From Bacillota bacterium (GTDB taxonomy: Bacteria > Bacillota > Limnochordia > Limnochordales > ZCTH02-B6): a stretch of 60,650 nt of DNA. Below the pieces are notes generated by a model, which saw only the letters and a list, made by a program, of their open reading frames with translations, made no database searches and was not told the origin of the DNA. Numbering within the stretch: position 1 is the stretch's first letter; the number at the start of each line of letters is the position of its first letter. The translations under genes and the position numbers were made by a program. Shown here in pieces: positions 24,677 to 33,761 of this stretch. The stretch lies in assembly GCA_017656145.1 (NCBI GenBank), contig JACDOI010000010.1, positions 1-60,650 on the forward strand, given 5' to 3'.

Positions 24677-25971
24677 GATGCCATCTTCCGTTCCACCATG
24701 GCCGCGATGCGCTCCTTTACCGCCGGCACGGGGACGTGATCGATGATCGGATAGAAGAACCCGTCCACGATGAGCCGCTTCGCCTGCTCCTTCGCCAGCC
24801 CCCGGCTCTGCAGGTAGAACAGGTGGTCCGGCTCCATCTTGCCGATGGTGGCCGCGTGGCCGGCCCCTTGCACTTCGTCCTCAACCACGTGCAACTGGGG
24901 GATGCTGTACGCCCGGGCCTCGGGATTCAACACCAAGGTGTTGCCCCGCTGGAAACCGGTGCTCTCCTTCGCGTCGTGCTGGATGAGGGTGTAGGGCCCG
25001 TATACGGCCCGCCCGTGATCCCGCACGACCCCTCGCACCAAGATGTCGCTGGCGGTTTCCCGGCCGGTGTGGATCATGCGCACCTCTAGATCGAGGTGCT
25101 GGCGCCCACCGGCGAAAAACACTCCAAGGCCCCGCACTTCAGAGCCGCGCCCGTCCAGGCGGCTGTCCATCTCATTGACCGACAGCCCCGCCCCAAACTC
25201 GGCCGCGACCCAGTCGACATGGGCCCGGGCCTCGGGAACGACGCGCCGGACGACTAAGCTTTGCGCGTCCTCCGCCAGGCTTTGGATGTTGGCGCACGTC
25301 ACCCGCGCGCCTTCGCCCGCGAAGACGTCGACAACCCCAAACCGGCCCACACGGCCAGCACCGGGTTCGCTCGCCGCTGTCTCCACCAGAGTCAACTGGC
25401 TTCCGGCTTCGGCCACCACCAGAGAGTAGTCATATACTGCTGTGCCGGGCTCGTCAATCCAAAGCACGTACTCCAACGGGACGGACACCTTCACGCCTTT
25501 GGGAACATAGATGAACAGCCCGCCCGTCGCCATCGCGCCGCTGAGCGCGCTGACCTTGTTGTCCAAGTCTTCGCCGCGGCGCAAGAAGTACTGCTCGACG
25601 AGTTCCGGGTGCTCCCGGACCGCGACGTCCAGCCCGGTCAAGATGACGCCGTCCGGAAGCCCCGCCGGCCGCTGGCGAAACACGGTGCTGCCATTGTGCG
25701 CGACAACGAGCGCTCTTCCCGACGGATCGCCCGCCAAACGCTTGATCCCGCCGGGCAAATCCTCCCATCCTTCCACCGGCACTTGCCGCACCGCCGGTGC
25801 AAACTCCTCGAATTGGGATTCCTTGAGCCGGGTGCGCTCGTACTTGGGCACCGGCAACTGCTGGTACCGGTCCCATGCGGCCAGCCGTCGCTGTTGCAGC
25901 CAGCCGGGCTCCCCATCGCGCACGGACCGCTCCGAGATCCATTCCCGGCCAAGCTTGGTCTGGGTCGTCAT
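24673..25971 (-). CDS. sufD: Fe-S cluster assembly protein SufD
   Basis: This 432-residue SufB/SufD-family scaffold component has the beta-helix core and the C-terminal family signature HAATIGKMEPDHLFYLQSRG. The N-terminal region (YERTRLKESQFEEF) fits SufD better than SufB. It should bind SufC and a SufB partner, but no sufB lies in this operon. It follows sufC by 30 bases and overlaps sufS by four. Confidence 0.9.
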   Translation of the reverse strand: MTTQTKLGREWISERSVRDGEPGWLQQRRLAAWDRYQQLPVPKYERTRLKESQFEEFAPAVRQVPVEGWEDLPGGIKRLAGDPSGRALVVAHNGSTVFRQRPAGLPDGVILTGLDVAVREHPELVEQYFLRRGEDLDNKVSALSGAMATGGLFIYVPKGVKVSVPLEYVLWIDEPGTAVYDYSLVVAEAGSQLTLVETAASEPGAGRVGRFGVVDVFAGEGARVTCANIQSLAEDAQSLVVRRVVPEARAHVDWVAAEFGAGLSVNEMDSRLDGRGSEVRGLGVFFAGGRQHLDLEVRMIHTGRETASDILVRGVVRDHGRAVYGPYTLIQHDAKESTGFQRGNTLVLNPEARAYSIPQLHVVEDEVQGAGHAATIGKMEPDHLFYLQSRGLAKEQAKRLIVDGFFYPIIDHVPVPAVKERIAAMVERKMAS

Positions 25972-26001
25972 CAGCGTGTCCTCCTTGAACCGCGGCGGGA
26001 C

Positions 26002-26763
<762 letters not shown>

Positions 26764-26787
26764 CCGCCGTCTGCTCCTTTCCATCGA

Positions 26788-26856
26788 GAAGCGGCCTTGT
26801 GGGAAAGGCCGCTTCGAACCTGTTACCATTGTGCCCAAGCGGCGTACCACTGTCAA
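26788..26856 (-). promoter_or_regulatory. suf operon promoter with leader hairpin
   Basis: On the minus strand a perfect TTGACA (26851-26856) is 17 bases from CACAAT (26828-26833). Near the predicted start of transcription the leader forms an 11-bp perfect stem, GAAGCGGCCTT with AAGGCCGCTTC (26788-26815), with a 6-base loop, ending about 25 bases before the sufC start. The hairpin could stabilise the mRNA or regulate it. Confidence 0.6.
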
Positions 26857-26970
26857 GGGTACCCGTTCTAGGGAAAGGAAACCGGCGGCGCCGAGCGAAT
26901 CCATCTGAGATTGCGCTCCGGCAGGCGAGAAGCGCCACCGCTGCAATTTTCAGTAGGAGTGACATCGTTC

Positions 26971-28275
26971 GTGCGCAGGCAACGTTCCCGGGAGCTGTTT
27001 CAGCGGGCGGTTCAGCATATTCCCGGCGGGGTCAACAGCCCGTCCCGCTCGTATGACGCGGTCGGAATCGACCACCCGGTTTTCATGCGCCGTGGTCAAG
27101 GAGCATACCTTTGGGACGCGGACGGCAACCGCTACCTCGACTACGTGGCCGCATACGGCGCCTTGATCCTCGGCCACGCCCACCCCGCGGTGCTGGAGGC
27201 GCTCACAAAGGTGGCGGAACGGGGAACCGTCCTGGGTACCCCCCACGAACTCGAAGTAACCTTTGCGGAGCATCTGAAGTCCGCCATCCCGTCGTTGGAG
27301 AAGGTGCGGTTCGTCAACTCGGGCACCGAGGCGGTGATGACGGCCATCCGCCTCGCCCGGGGAGCGACGGGCCGGGCGAAGCTCGTGAAGTTTGCCGGCT
27401 GCTATCACGGCCACTCGGACCCGGTACTGCTCGATGCGGGGTCCGGAGCGTCGACGCTGGGCATCTCCGACAGCGCCGGCATTCCCGACGGCGTAGCCGC
27501 TGACGTCCTGACCATCCCGTACAACGACGCCGGAGCTGTCCGGCAAGTCATGGATCAGTGGGGGGAACAGGTGGCGGCGATTCTGGTCGAACCTCTGGTC
27601 GGCAACTTCGGCATCGTGCCTCCGGAACCCGGCTTTCTTGAGGCCATCCACGAGACCGCCTCGGGGGCCGGGGCCCTCGTCATCTACGATGAGGTGATCA
27701 CCGCGTTCCGGTTCCACCCCGGGGCGATCCAGGATGTTCTGGGCTTCCGGCCGGACATCACGGTCCTGGGCAAGATCATCGGCGGAGGATTGCCCATCGG
27801 CGCCTACGGCGGGCCCGCGGCCATCATGGACCACATCACGCCGCTTGGTCCGGTGTACCAGGACGGCACCTTCTGCGGAAACCCGCTGTCTTTGGCGGCG
27901 GGCCTCGCAGCCTTGCAGGTGCTGCGGGAACCCGGATTTCACCAGCGGCTGGACCGCATGGGCGCCGCGCTCGAACACGGCCTGCGGGAGGCCGCGGCCC
28001 GCCAGGGCGTCGCTGTCCAAGTGAACCGCTACGGCGGCGCCTTGTCGGTACATTTCACCGATGAGCCGGTGCGGGATTTCGCGACGGCTTCAAAGAGCGA
28101 CGCGGCCGCGTTTGCCCGCTTCTTCCGGCAAATGCTGGCCCAAGGCATCCATTTGGCTCCGTCCATCTACGAAGCCTGGTTCGTCACCGGGGCTCACACC
28201 GACGACGACATCGAATACACCCTCAACGCTGCCGAGCGGGCGTTCGCCGCGGCGGCCCGGGGCGAGCGGGGCTAG
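26971..28275 (+). CDS. hemL: Glutamate-1-semialdehyde 2,1-aminomutase
   Basis: This 434-residue PLP enzyme makes 5-aminolevulinate in the C5 heme pathway, which starts from glutamyl-tRNA. It has VNSPSRSY near the N-terminus, FVNSGTEAVMTAIRLAR, CYHGHSDP, Asp240 in LVIYDEV and the PLP lysine Lys268 in VLGKIIGGGLP. The GTG at 26971 is chosen (AGGAG upstream, conserved RELFQRA follows); a GTG 12 bases earlier is possible. It stands alone and divergent from suf. It overlaps the convergent amidase gene by four bases. Confidence 0.93.
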   Translation: MRRQRSRELFQRAVQHIPGGVNSPSRSYDAVGIDHPVFMRRGQGAYLWDADGNRYLDYVAAYGALILGHAHPAVLEALTKVAERGTVLGTPHELEVTFAEHLKSAIPSLEKVRFVNSGTEAVMTAIRLARGATGRAKLVKFAGCYHGHSDPVLLDAGSGASTLGISDSAGIPDGVAADVLTIPYNDAGAVRQVMDQWGEQVAAILVEPLVGNFGIVPPEPGFLEAIHETASGAGALVIYDEVITAFRFHPGAIQDVLGFRPDITVLGKIIGGGLPIGAYGGPAAIMDHITPLGPVYQDGTFCGNPLSLAAGLAALQVLREPGFHQRLDRMGAALEHGLREAAARQGVAVQVNRYGGALSVHFTDEPVRDFATASKSDAAAFARFFRQMLAQGIHLAPSIYEAWFVTGAHTDDDIEYTLNAAERAFAAAARGERG

Positions 28276-29048
28276 CCGGCAAGCCCGTCAAAATATCGGC
28301 TAAGGCCCCGGTAGATGGCCTCCGCCGCCCGGTAGCGGTACGCCGGGTCGGCCAGCAACGCCTCGTCGGTCCGGTGCGACAAAAACCCGAGCTCGAGCAA
28401 GACTGCGGGCATCGACGCGTTGCGGACGACGTAGAACGCCCGCCGGATAACCCCGACGTTGCGCGCGCCGAGGTGCTCGACGAGCTCGCCCTGCATCGCC
28501 TCAGCGAGGGCCCGGCTGTTGGGATTGTGATAGTAGGTGGTGACGCCTCGGATGGCCGGGTTTGCGTTCCAATCGTTGTGGACGCTCACGAAGGCGTCGG
28601 CCCCCGCCTGGTTCGCGATGCGCACCCGTTCCGCGAGCGACACGTACACGTCGCTGGTTCGGGTGAGGACGACCCGGGCGCCCGCCCGCTCAAGGAGCGC
28701 TTTGGCGTCCAAGGCGATGAACAACGTGTTGTACTTTTCCCATGTGTCCCCGCTCGCGCCTGGGGCGCCGGGGTCAGTGCCGCCATGACCCGGATCAAGG
28801 ACGATCAGCCGGCCGGCGAGTCCGGAACCGGCCCAAGGCGGGGATGACGGCCGGGTGCCAAGCCCGGGAGCGGGCGCTTCTGGCGCCGACGGATCGCGGA
28901 ACCCCTGCTCGGACCCCGCGGGGGGACCCGGCAGCCCCTCTCCCGCTCCACTGGGATGCCCGCCTGAGAGGAAGACGAGCAAAAGCAAGATCAAGCTGGC
29001 GATGACGTTGGATTGCAGCTGGAACGCGGAAGTGCGGACGCGGCGCAA
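28272..29048 (-). CDS. N-acetylmuramoyl-L-alanine amidase (Amidase_3), exported
   Basis: This 258-residue zinc amidase cuts the lactyl-amide bond between glycan and stem peptide of peptidoglycan. A hydrophobic signal/anchor segment (about 14-28) is followed by a Pro/Gly-rich linker to about 75. The catalytic domain has DPGHGGTDPG, the SVHND histidine and the ELGFLSH glutamate. It has no extra wall-binding repeats. The start is TTG with GGGGGA seven bases upstream. A role in division, sporulation or germination cannot be told from context. Confidence 0.92.
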   Translation of the reverse strand: MRRVRTSAFQLQSNVIASLILLLLVFLSGGHPSGAGEGLPGPPAGSEQGFRDPSAPEAPAPGLGTRPSSPPWAGSGLAGRLIVLDPGHGGTDPGAPGASGDTWEKYNTLFIALDAKALLERAGARVVLTRTSDVYVSLAERVRIANQAGADAFVSVHNDWNANPAIRGVTTYYHNPNSRALAEAMQGELVEHLGARNVGVIRRAFYVVRNASMPAVLLELGFLSHRTDEALLADPAYRYRAAEAIYRGLSRYFDGLAG

Positions 29049-29261
29049 CGCTTCATCCCCCGTTTCTTGCTGCGACGAGTGAGTGCGACGATTTGCTGGC
29101 CAGCGTTGCCATCCGTGGGACCGTATCGCGTTCTTGCGCTCGATTTCTCCTCTTGGCCCCCGCTTCCTCCCCTGATCCCGCAGCGAACGGTTTCCAGCCT
29201 TGGCGAGCCGTACCGGTACATCACGCGCCTGCCAGACTCTGAGGCGTGCGCCCTTTTGCGG

Positions 29262-30398
29262 TTACGGGCCGGAAGTCCCGAGTCGCCCGGAAGCCCGGTG
29301 GATGCGGCGCCGGACCGTCAGCCCGTCAAGCACATCCTCGCGCACGCGCACACCGATTCCCGGACCGTCGGGGATCGCCACATGCCCGTCCGAATCCAGG
29401 ACCAGAGCCGGCTCGACGATGTCCTCGAGGAGGTATTCGCCCGGCGGAGACAGGTCGCCGGGTAAGCTGAATCCCTCCAAGGACGCGAGGGCCAGATTGT
29501 GTGCGCGGCCCACTCCCGACTCCAGCAGCCCGCCGCACCATACCGCAATCCCCGCTTCCCGGCACAGCCGGTGAACAGCCAGCGCGGCCGACAACCCCCC
29601 CAGCCTGCCCGGTTTCACATTGAACGTCCGGGCGCTTCCTAGTGCGAGAGCGTCCCGGACTTGCTGGGGCGTAGAGATGCCCTCGTCGAGGCAGACCGGT
29701 GTCGCCAGGCGCGCTTGCAGGCGCGCATGGTCGACCAGATGGTCCCAGGGAAACGGCTGCTCGATCATATCCAGGTTCAGTTCGTCCAGCCGCAACAATA
29801 CGTCCGCCTCCGACGGCCGGTACGCCCCGTTGGCATCGGCCGCGAGCGGCGCCCCAGCGAAGGCTCTCCGGATCTCCCGCAGCGGGGTCAGGTCCCAGCC
29901 GGGCTTGATCTTGATCTTCACCCGGCGGTAGCCTTGCGCTAGCTTCCGTTCGACGGCCCGAACGAGCTCGCGGGTGTCCGGGATCAGGCCGACGACGGCC
30001 CCGGCCGGCACCCGGTGCGCAGAACCTCCCAGGCATTCCGAAAGCGGGCGACCTTCTCCCTTGGCCCACAAGTCCCACAGGGCGCCTTCCAGCGCCGCCT
30101 TGGCCATCGCGTGCCCGCGAACGGAAGCAGCGATGCGCACTGCGTCGCTGGGGCCTGCAAGGGGCTCCGAAAGCAAGCGGGGAACAAGCACGTCGTTCAG
30201 GACGTGCCAGGCGGTTTGGACGGTCTCTTCGTTGTACGCCGGGTAAGCGAGCACGGGAGCTTCCCCGTATCCGACCACGCCGCCGCCGTGGGCCTCGACG
30301 ATGACGACGTCCCGCTGTCGCTCGACGCCCAGGGCAGTGACGAACGGCTGGCGCAGCGGCAAGCGGACGTGGCGGACGACGATGCGCTCCGCCTGCAA
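29262..30398 (-). CDS. Enolase-superfamily enzyme: o-succinylbenzoate synthase or dipeptide epimerase type
   Basis: This 378-residue muconate-lactonizing-type enolase-superfamily enzyme has the Lys-x-Lys acid/base motif in KIKIKPGWD (161-169) and metal ligands Asp188 (DANGAY), Glu213 (IEQPF) and Asp238 (LDEG). The opposing Lys262 lies in NVKPGRLGG. The overall pattern is closest to the MenC/N-acylamino-acid-racemase group, but no other menaquinone gene is nearby. Specificity for o-succinylbenzoate, N-acyl amino acids or dipeptides is therefore open. The gap 29049-29261 upstream of the amidase gene shows no supportable feature. Confidence 0.85.
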   Translation of the reverse strand: MQAERIVVRHVRLPLRQPFVTALGVERQRDVVIVEAHGGGVVGYGEAPVLAYPAYNEETVQTAWHVLNDVLVPRLLSEPLAGPSDAVRIAASVRGHAMAKAALEGALWDLWAKGEGRPLSECLGGSAHRVPAGAVVGLIPDTRELVRAVERKLAQGYRRVKIKIKPGWDLTPLREIRRAFAGAPLAADANGAYRPSEADVLLRLDELNLDMIEQPFPWDHLVDHARLQARLATPVCLDEGISTPQQVRDALALGSARTFNVKPGRLGGLSAALAVHRLCREAGIAVWCGGLLESGVGRAHNLALASLEGFSLPGDLSPPGEYLLEDIVEPALVLDSDGHVAIPDGPGIGVRVREDVLDGLTVRRRIHRASGRLGTSGP

Positions 30399-30587
30399 GG
30401 TCCGTCCCCCCTTCCCTACAACATTAGGAGCTTGCTGGAACGCCTGTCAATCGCCGAGGCCCTGGGCCGGCGGCAGGGATGAACCGGTTTCATCTCGAAG
30501 CCTCGTGCTCAAGACGCCGGCACCAGGCGTTGAACCATCGGCGCTGCGACCGGCCCGAGGCCGGCGGGCGACGCCGGAGGTGGTCTT

Positions 30588-31031
30588 TTGTCCCTGGGTC
30601 AGGAGCTGATAGCAAGTCGGGTCGAGGCGTTCCGGCAAATGCTCGCCGACCGCGGCCAGCGCGCAACGTCTCAGAGGCTGGAAATCTACAGGTACTTGCT
30701 GGAAACTCAACTGCACCCGACGGCGGAGGAAATCTACCGGGCTTTGCGGGAGCGTTTCCCGGCGATGAGCCTGGCCACTGTCTACAAGACGCTGGAACTT
30801 TTGGGCGACTTGGGCCTGGTGGTAGCCGTGGGCCCGCCGGACGGCCCCAGCCGCTACGACGGCAACCCGGAGCCCCACATCAACGTGACGTGCCTCGGTT
30901 GCGGCGCGATCATCGACCTCGAAGACGAACAAGTGGCCGGGTGGAAGGAAGCGGTGGCCAAACGGTCGGGGTACACCATCGTGGCCAGCCGGCACGACTT
31001 CCTCGGATTTTGCCCGGCCTGCCGCAAATAG
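30588..31031 (+). CDS. Fur-family regulator, PerR-like
   Basis: This 147-residue DNA-binding metalloregulator has an N-terminal winged helix (TSQRLEIYRYL, TVYKTLELL) and a dimerisation domain with structural zinc cysteines C102/C105 and C142/C145. Residues H43, D91, H97 and D110 match PerR ligands H37, D85, H91 and D104 at a constant offset of six. The position of PerR H93 is Asn99. The TTG start has GGAGGTGG upstream. The next gene is a manganese catalase, a classic peroxide-stress target, supporting a PerR role. Fur-type iron sensing is the alternative. Confidence 0.85.
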   Translation: MSLGQELIASRVEAFRQMLADRGQRATSQRLEIYRYLLETQLHPTAEEIYRALRERFPAMSLATVYKTLELLGDLGLVVAVGPPDGPSRYDGNPEPHINVTCLGCGAIIDLEDEQVAGWKEAVAKRSGYTIVASRHDFLGFCPACRK

Positions 31032-31062
31032 CCATCGTGAAGCCGTCGGCCCGTCCGGAACG

Positions 31063-31084
31063 CAACCCGGCCGGGTTTCTTTAT
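31063..31084 (+). terminator. Short terminator after the PerR-like gene
   Basis: AACCC and GGGTT pair across a GGCC loop, followed by TTTCTTTA. It is 33 bases after the regulator stop codon and would separate it from the catalase transcript. Confidence 0.55.
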
Positions 31085-31090
31085 GGATAC

Positions 31091-31130
31091 TAATTCTCTA
31101 CATAGATTTTATATCTCACGAGAGGAATTA
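31091..31130 (+). promoter_or_regulatory. AT-rich catalase promoter region with inverted repeat
   Basis: TAATTCTCT (31091-31099) and AGAGGAATTA (31121-31130) form an imperfect inverted repeat across an AT-rich stretch immediately upstream of the catalase leader. The composition suits a Fur/PerR operator, but it does not match the canonical 7-1-7 PerR box closely. Confidence 0.4.
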
Positions 31131-31198
31131 TCTCCCGTGCGGTGAATCTCTCCAACGGCGGTCCGTACCGCATGAAATTCTCTTGGGGAGGGTTGACC

Positions 31199-32089
31199 GT
31201 GTACTTGCGCATTGACCGGTTGCAGATGGAGTTGCCTGCGGCCAAGGAGGCGGATCCCAATGCGGCCGCGGCCGTTCAAGAGTTGCTTGGAGGCCGCTTT
31301 GGGGAAATGTCGACGTTGATGAACTACACCTACCAGTCTTTCAACTTCCGGGGCCGGGACAAGCTGCGCCCGTACTACGACCTGATCGCCAACATCGCTA
31401 CGGAAGAGCTGGGGCACGTCGAGCTTGTGGCAGCCACCATTAATCAGCTGCTGTCAGGCTCCACCAAGCCGGGCATGCCCGACGAAGCGCCTATGGCCAG
31501 CGCAGTGAATGTGCGCAACACCCACCACTTCATCGTCACCGGTCAAGCGTCCCTGGCGGGCAACTCCATGGGCGGTCACTGGAACGGCGACTACATCTTC
31601 TCCAGCGGCAATCTCATTCTCGATCTGTTGCACAACTTTTTCTTGGAAAACGGTGCCCGCCTGCACAAGATCCGGGTGTATGAAATGACCAGCAACCCGG
31701 TGGCCCGGGCCATGGTCGGATATTTGCTTGTGCGGGGCGGAGTCCATGCGACTGCCTACGCCAAGGCGCTTGAAACCTTGACCGGGGTCAATATGACAAA
31801 GTTGCTGCCCATCCCCAAGATCGAAAACTCCAAGTTTCCCGAAGCCCGCAAGTTCGAGGAGATGGGCATCCACCGGAAGCTGTACCGGTTCAGCCCCGAT
31901 GATTACAAGGAAATTGCCCGCATCTGGCACGGGCCGAGCCCCTCAGGCGACGGGGAGCTGGAGGTCGTCGACGGTCCGCCGGAAGGGGGACCAGTGCCCG
32001 ACCTGCCGCCGGTTCCGGAGACGTTTGCTCCCGCATTGGCGCCGGAAGAACTGGCGGAAATCGCAGAGAAGCTCCGCAAGCTCGCCTAA
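31199..32089 (+). CDS. Manganese catalase
   Basis: This 296-residue di-manganese catalase destroys hydrogen peroxide without heme. Metal-ligand motifs are Glu36 in GEMSTLMNY, Glu70 and His73 in ATEELGHVE, and a second helical pair around YEMTSNP and RGGVHATAYAKAL. The GTG at 31199 is chosen because GGGGAGGG lies six bases upstream and the conserved YLRIDRLQ follows; a longer frame from 31142 adds non-conserved residues. It sits next to a PerR-like regulator and is probably induced by peroxide. Confidence 0.94.
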   Translation: MYLRIDRLQMELPAAKEADPNAAAAVQELLGGRFGEMSTLMNYTYQSFNFRGRDKLRPYYDLIANIATEELGHVELVAATINQLLSGSTKPGMPDEAPMASAVNVRNTHHFIVTGQASLAGNSMGGHWNGDYIFSSGNLILDLLHNFFLENGARLHKIRVYEMTSNPVARAMVGYLLVRGGVHATAYAKALETLTGVNMTKLLPIPKIENSKFPEARKFEEMGIHRKLYRFSPDDYKEIARIWHGPSPSGDGELEVVDGPPEGGPVPDLPPVPETFAPALAPEELAEIAEKLRKLA

Positions 32090-32097
32090 CGGCGCCG

Positions 32098-33315
32098 TCA
32101 AGATAGCACATCTTGCCGAAAAGGGGGGCGGCCAGCGCCGCCGCCCCCCTTTGGCGGCCAGTCCCCGGGCCGCCCCCTTGTGCCCTCAGGGGCTTCGTCT
32201 TGCACATCCGCGGGCAAACCGCTTGCGGTGCGCTTGAGCCATGCGCTCGCGATGCGCCGGTGGGCCCGGCCGAACGCCAGCGCGGCCAGGTCCCGCGGAG
32301 CGGCCCAGACAGCCTCAGTTCCGCCTTCAACTTTTTCGCTGGCTTCCCCGCCCGCGAACCAGTCGTATTCGTACACCCGCAGGTGCCACTTGAGGTGGGT
32401 GAACGTGTGACTCAAGGTCATCATTAGGCGGCCCTCTCGGACCTCGACACCGAAGCGGTCCCGCAAATGCTGCACGAGCGCCCGCCCGCCGTCCTCCTCA
32501 GGAGCCGTTTCCGTCCACGGGAATTCCCACAGGCCGCCCAGCAGCCCCCGCTGCGGCCGCCGGGCGACCAGCACCGACTCGCCGCGGCAAACGACTGCGA
32601 CGGCCCCGCAAACCGGGCGGGGCCGGGGGCGGGCCGGCCGATTGGGCAACTGCGCTGCTTGCCCGCGGCGAAACGCCTCGCAATCGGCTTGCCAGGGACA
32701 ACGGGAGCATCCGGGGTTGCGGGGCGTGCACACCAGCGCCCCCAGTTCCATCAGCGCCTCCGTGAACAGCCCGGCTTTGCCGGGAGGAATCATGGCCTCC
32801 ACGTGCCGTTCGATGCGGCGCCGCACGGCCGGCTCGGTGACGTCCCCGGAGATGGCCAGTAGCCGGGCCATGACCCGAGCCACGTTGCCGTCGACCGCCG
32901 GGCATGGCCGGTTGAAAGCGATGCTGGCCACCGCGGCCGCCGTGTACCGGCCGATGCCGGGAAGCTGCGCCAACTCGTCCGGGTTGTCGGGGAATCGGCC
33001 GCCGTAGCGGGTCACGATCTCGCGGGCTGCGGCGTGCAAATGGCGGGCACGCGAATAGTACCCCAACCCTTCCCACGCCTTGAGGACCTGAGCCTCGTCC
33101 GCGGCCGCGAGAGACTGGACCGTGGGAAACATCTCGAGAAACTGCACAAAACGCCGCGAGACGGTTTCCGCCCGCGTCTGCTGGAGCATGACTTCCGATA
33201 CCCATACCCGGTACGGGTCACGGTGCACCCGCCACGGCAAGGGGCGCCGGTGGGCCGCAAACCATTCCAAAAGCCGCCGGGCCAGCTCCTGCCCGGGAAC
33301 CGTTTCATCCTCCAT
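32098..33315 (-). CDS. mutY: A/G-specific adenine DNA glycosylase
   Basis: This 405-residue DNA-repair enzyme removes adenine opposite 8-oxoguanine. The N-terminal helix-hairpin-helix glycosylase domain has the catalytic Glu in VSEVMLQQT, the HhH segment LPGIGRYTAAA and Asp in PAVDGNVARV. The [4Fe-4S] motif C-x6-C-x2-C-x5-C follows (CTPRNPGCSRCPWQADC). The C-terminal NUDIX-like domain has LLGGLWEFP. The last 40 or so residues are Gly/Pro-rich and unconserved. The ATG overlaps the end of the HTH gene by 11 bases. Confidence 0.94.
   Translation of the reverse strand: MEDETVPGQELARRLLEWFAAHRRPLPWRVHRDPYRVWVSEVMLQQTRAETVSRRFVQFLEMFPTVQSLAAADEAQVLKAWEGLGYYSRARHLHAAAREIVTRYGGRFPDNPDELAQLPGIGRYTAAAVASIAFNRPCPAVDGNVARVMARLLAISGDVTEPAVRRRIERHVEAMIPPGKAGLFTEALMELGALVCTPRNPGCSRCPWQADCEAFRRGQAAQLPNRPARPRPRPVCGAVAVVCRGESVLVARRPQRGLLGGLWEFPWTETAPEEDGGRALVQHLRDRFGVEVREGRLMMTLSHTFTHLKWHLRVYEYDWFAGGEASEKVEGGTEAVWAAPRDLAALAFGRAHRRIASAWLKRTASGLPADVQDEAPEGTRGRPGDWPPKGGGGAGRPPFRQDVLS
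32123..32149. terminator. Strong GC hairpin at the catalase/mutY convergence
   Basis: GGGGGGCGGC (32123-32132) and GCCGCCCCCC (32140-32149) form a perfect 10-bp stem, flanked by AAAA on one side and TTT on the other. It can act as a terminator on either strand. It lies inside the last codons of mutY, so mutY transcripts would have to read through or end within the gene's 3' tail. Confidence 0.6.
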
Positions 33316-33652
33316 CGGGTTGTTTGTTCGGCCAGGCGCCCAGGCGGCGCCAAAGGGGCAACGGGGAATTCGCGTTGCCGTCGGCCTTGCTTTCCGGGGC
33401 GCTTGCTGCGCGGAACTCGTCGTACTCCAAAAGCACCCGATCCGGATCCAGGTTGAGGTATCGCGCGTAAATCCGGATGAACCCGCGCGCGTACACCTCG
33501 GCTGGGCAACGCTCGAATTCGCCGGCCTCCAAGGCCTCCAAGTACCGGCGCGCGATTCTGGTTACCCGGTGCACCTCGTCCAGATCCACACCCATGGCGG
33601 ACCGGGCCTTTCGCAACCGGACCGCGGTGGGATGATCGATGCCGTTGCCCAT
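33305..33652 (-). CDS. RodZ-type helix-turn-helix protein without membrane anchor
   Basis: This 115-residue protein is the N-terminal HTH_25 domain of RodZ-like proteins: LRKARSAMGVDLDEVHRVTRI, then RYLEALEAGEFERCP and VYARGFIRIYARYLNLDPD. Full RodZ proteins continue with a membrane helix and an extracellular domain; here the protein ends after a short polar tail with no helix. It might be a soluble transcription factor or a trimmed morphogenetic protein. The ATG has GGGAGGGG upstream. It is cotranscribed and overlapping with mutY. Confidence 0.82.
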   Translation of the reverse strand: MGNGIDHPTAVRLRKARSAMGVDLDEVHRVTRIARRYLEALEAGEFERCPAEVYARGFIRIYARYLNLDPDRVLLEYDEFRAASAPESKADGNANSPLPLWRRLGAWPNKQPDGG

Positions 33653-33761
33653 CGGCCACCCCTCCCGTTACACCGCGTTCGGCCCCCGCCCCGGATTATC
33701 GACATTCTCGGACGCCCGGCCGACATCCTCCTCCGAGAAGCGAAGAATTTCTTGCAACTTG

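Noticed and set aside
29049-29261. Short open frames between the amidase and the enolase-superfamily gene.
   Set aside because: Low-complexity, Ser/Pro/Arg-rich translations without ribosome sites or recognisable motifs.
31085-31140. A canonical PerR box before the manganese catalase.
   Set aside because: The AT-rich repeat matches the TTATAAT-N-ATTATAA consensus poorly. Recorded only as a possible operator.
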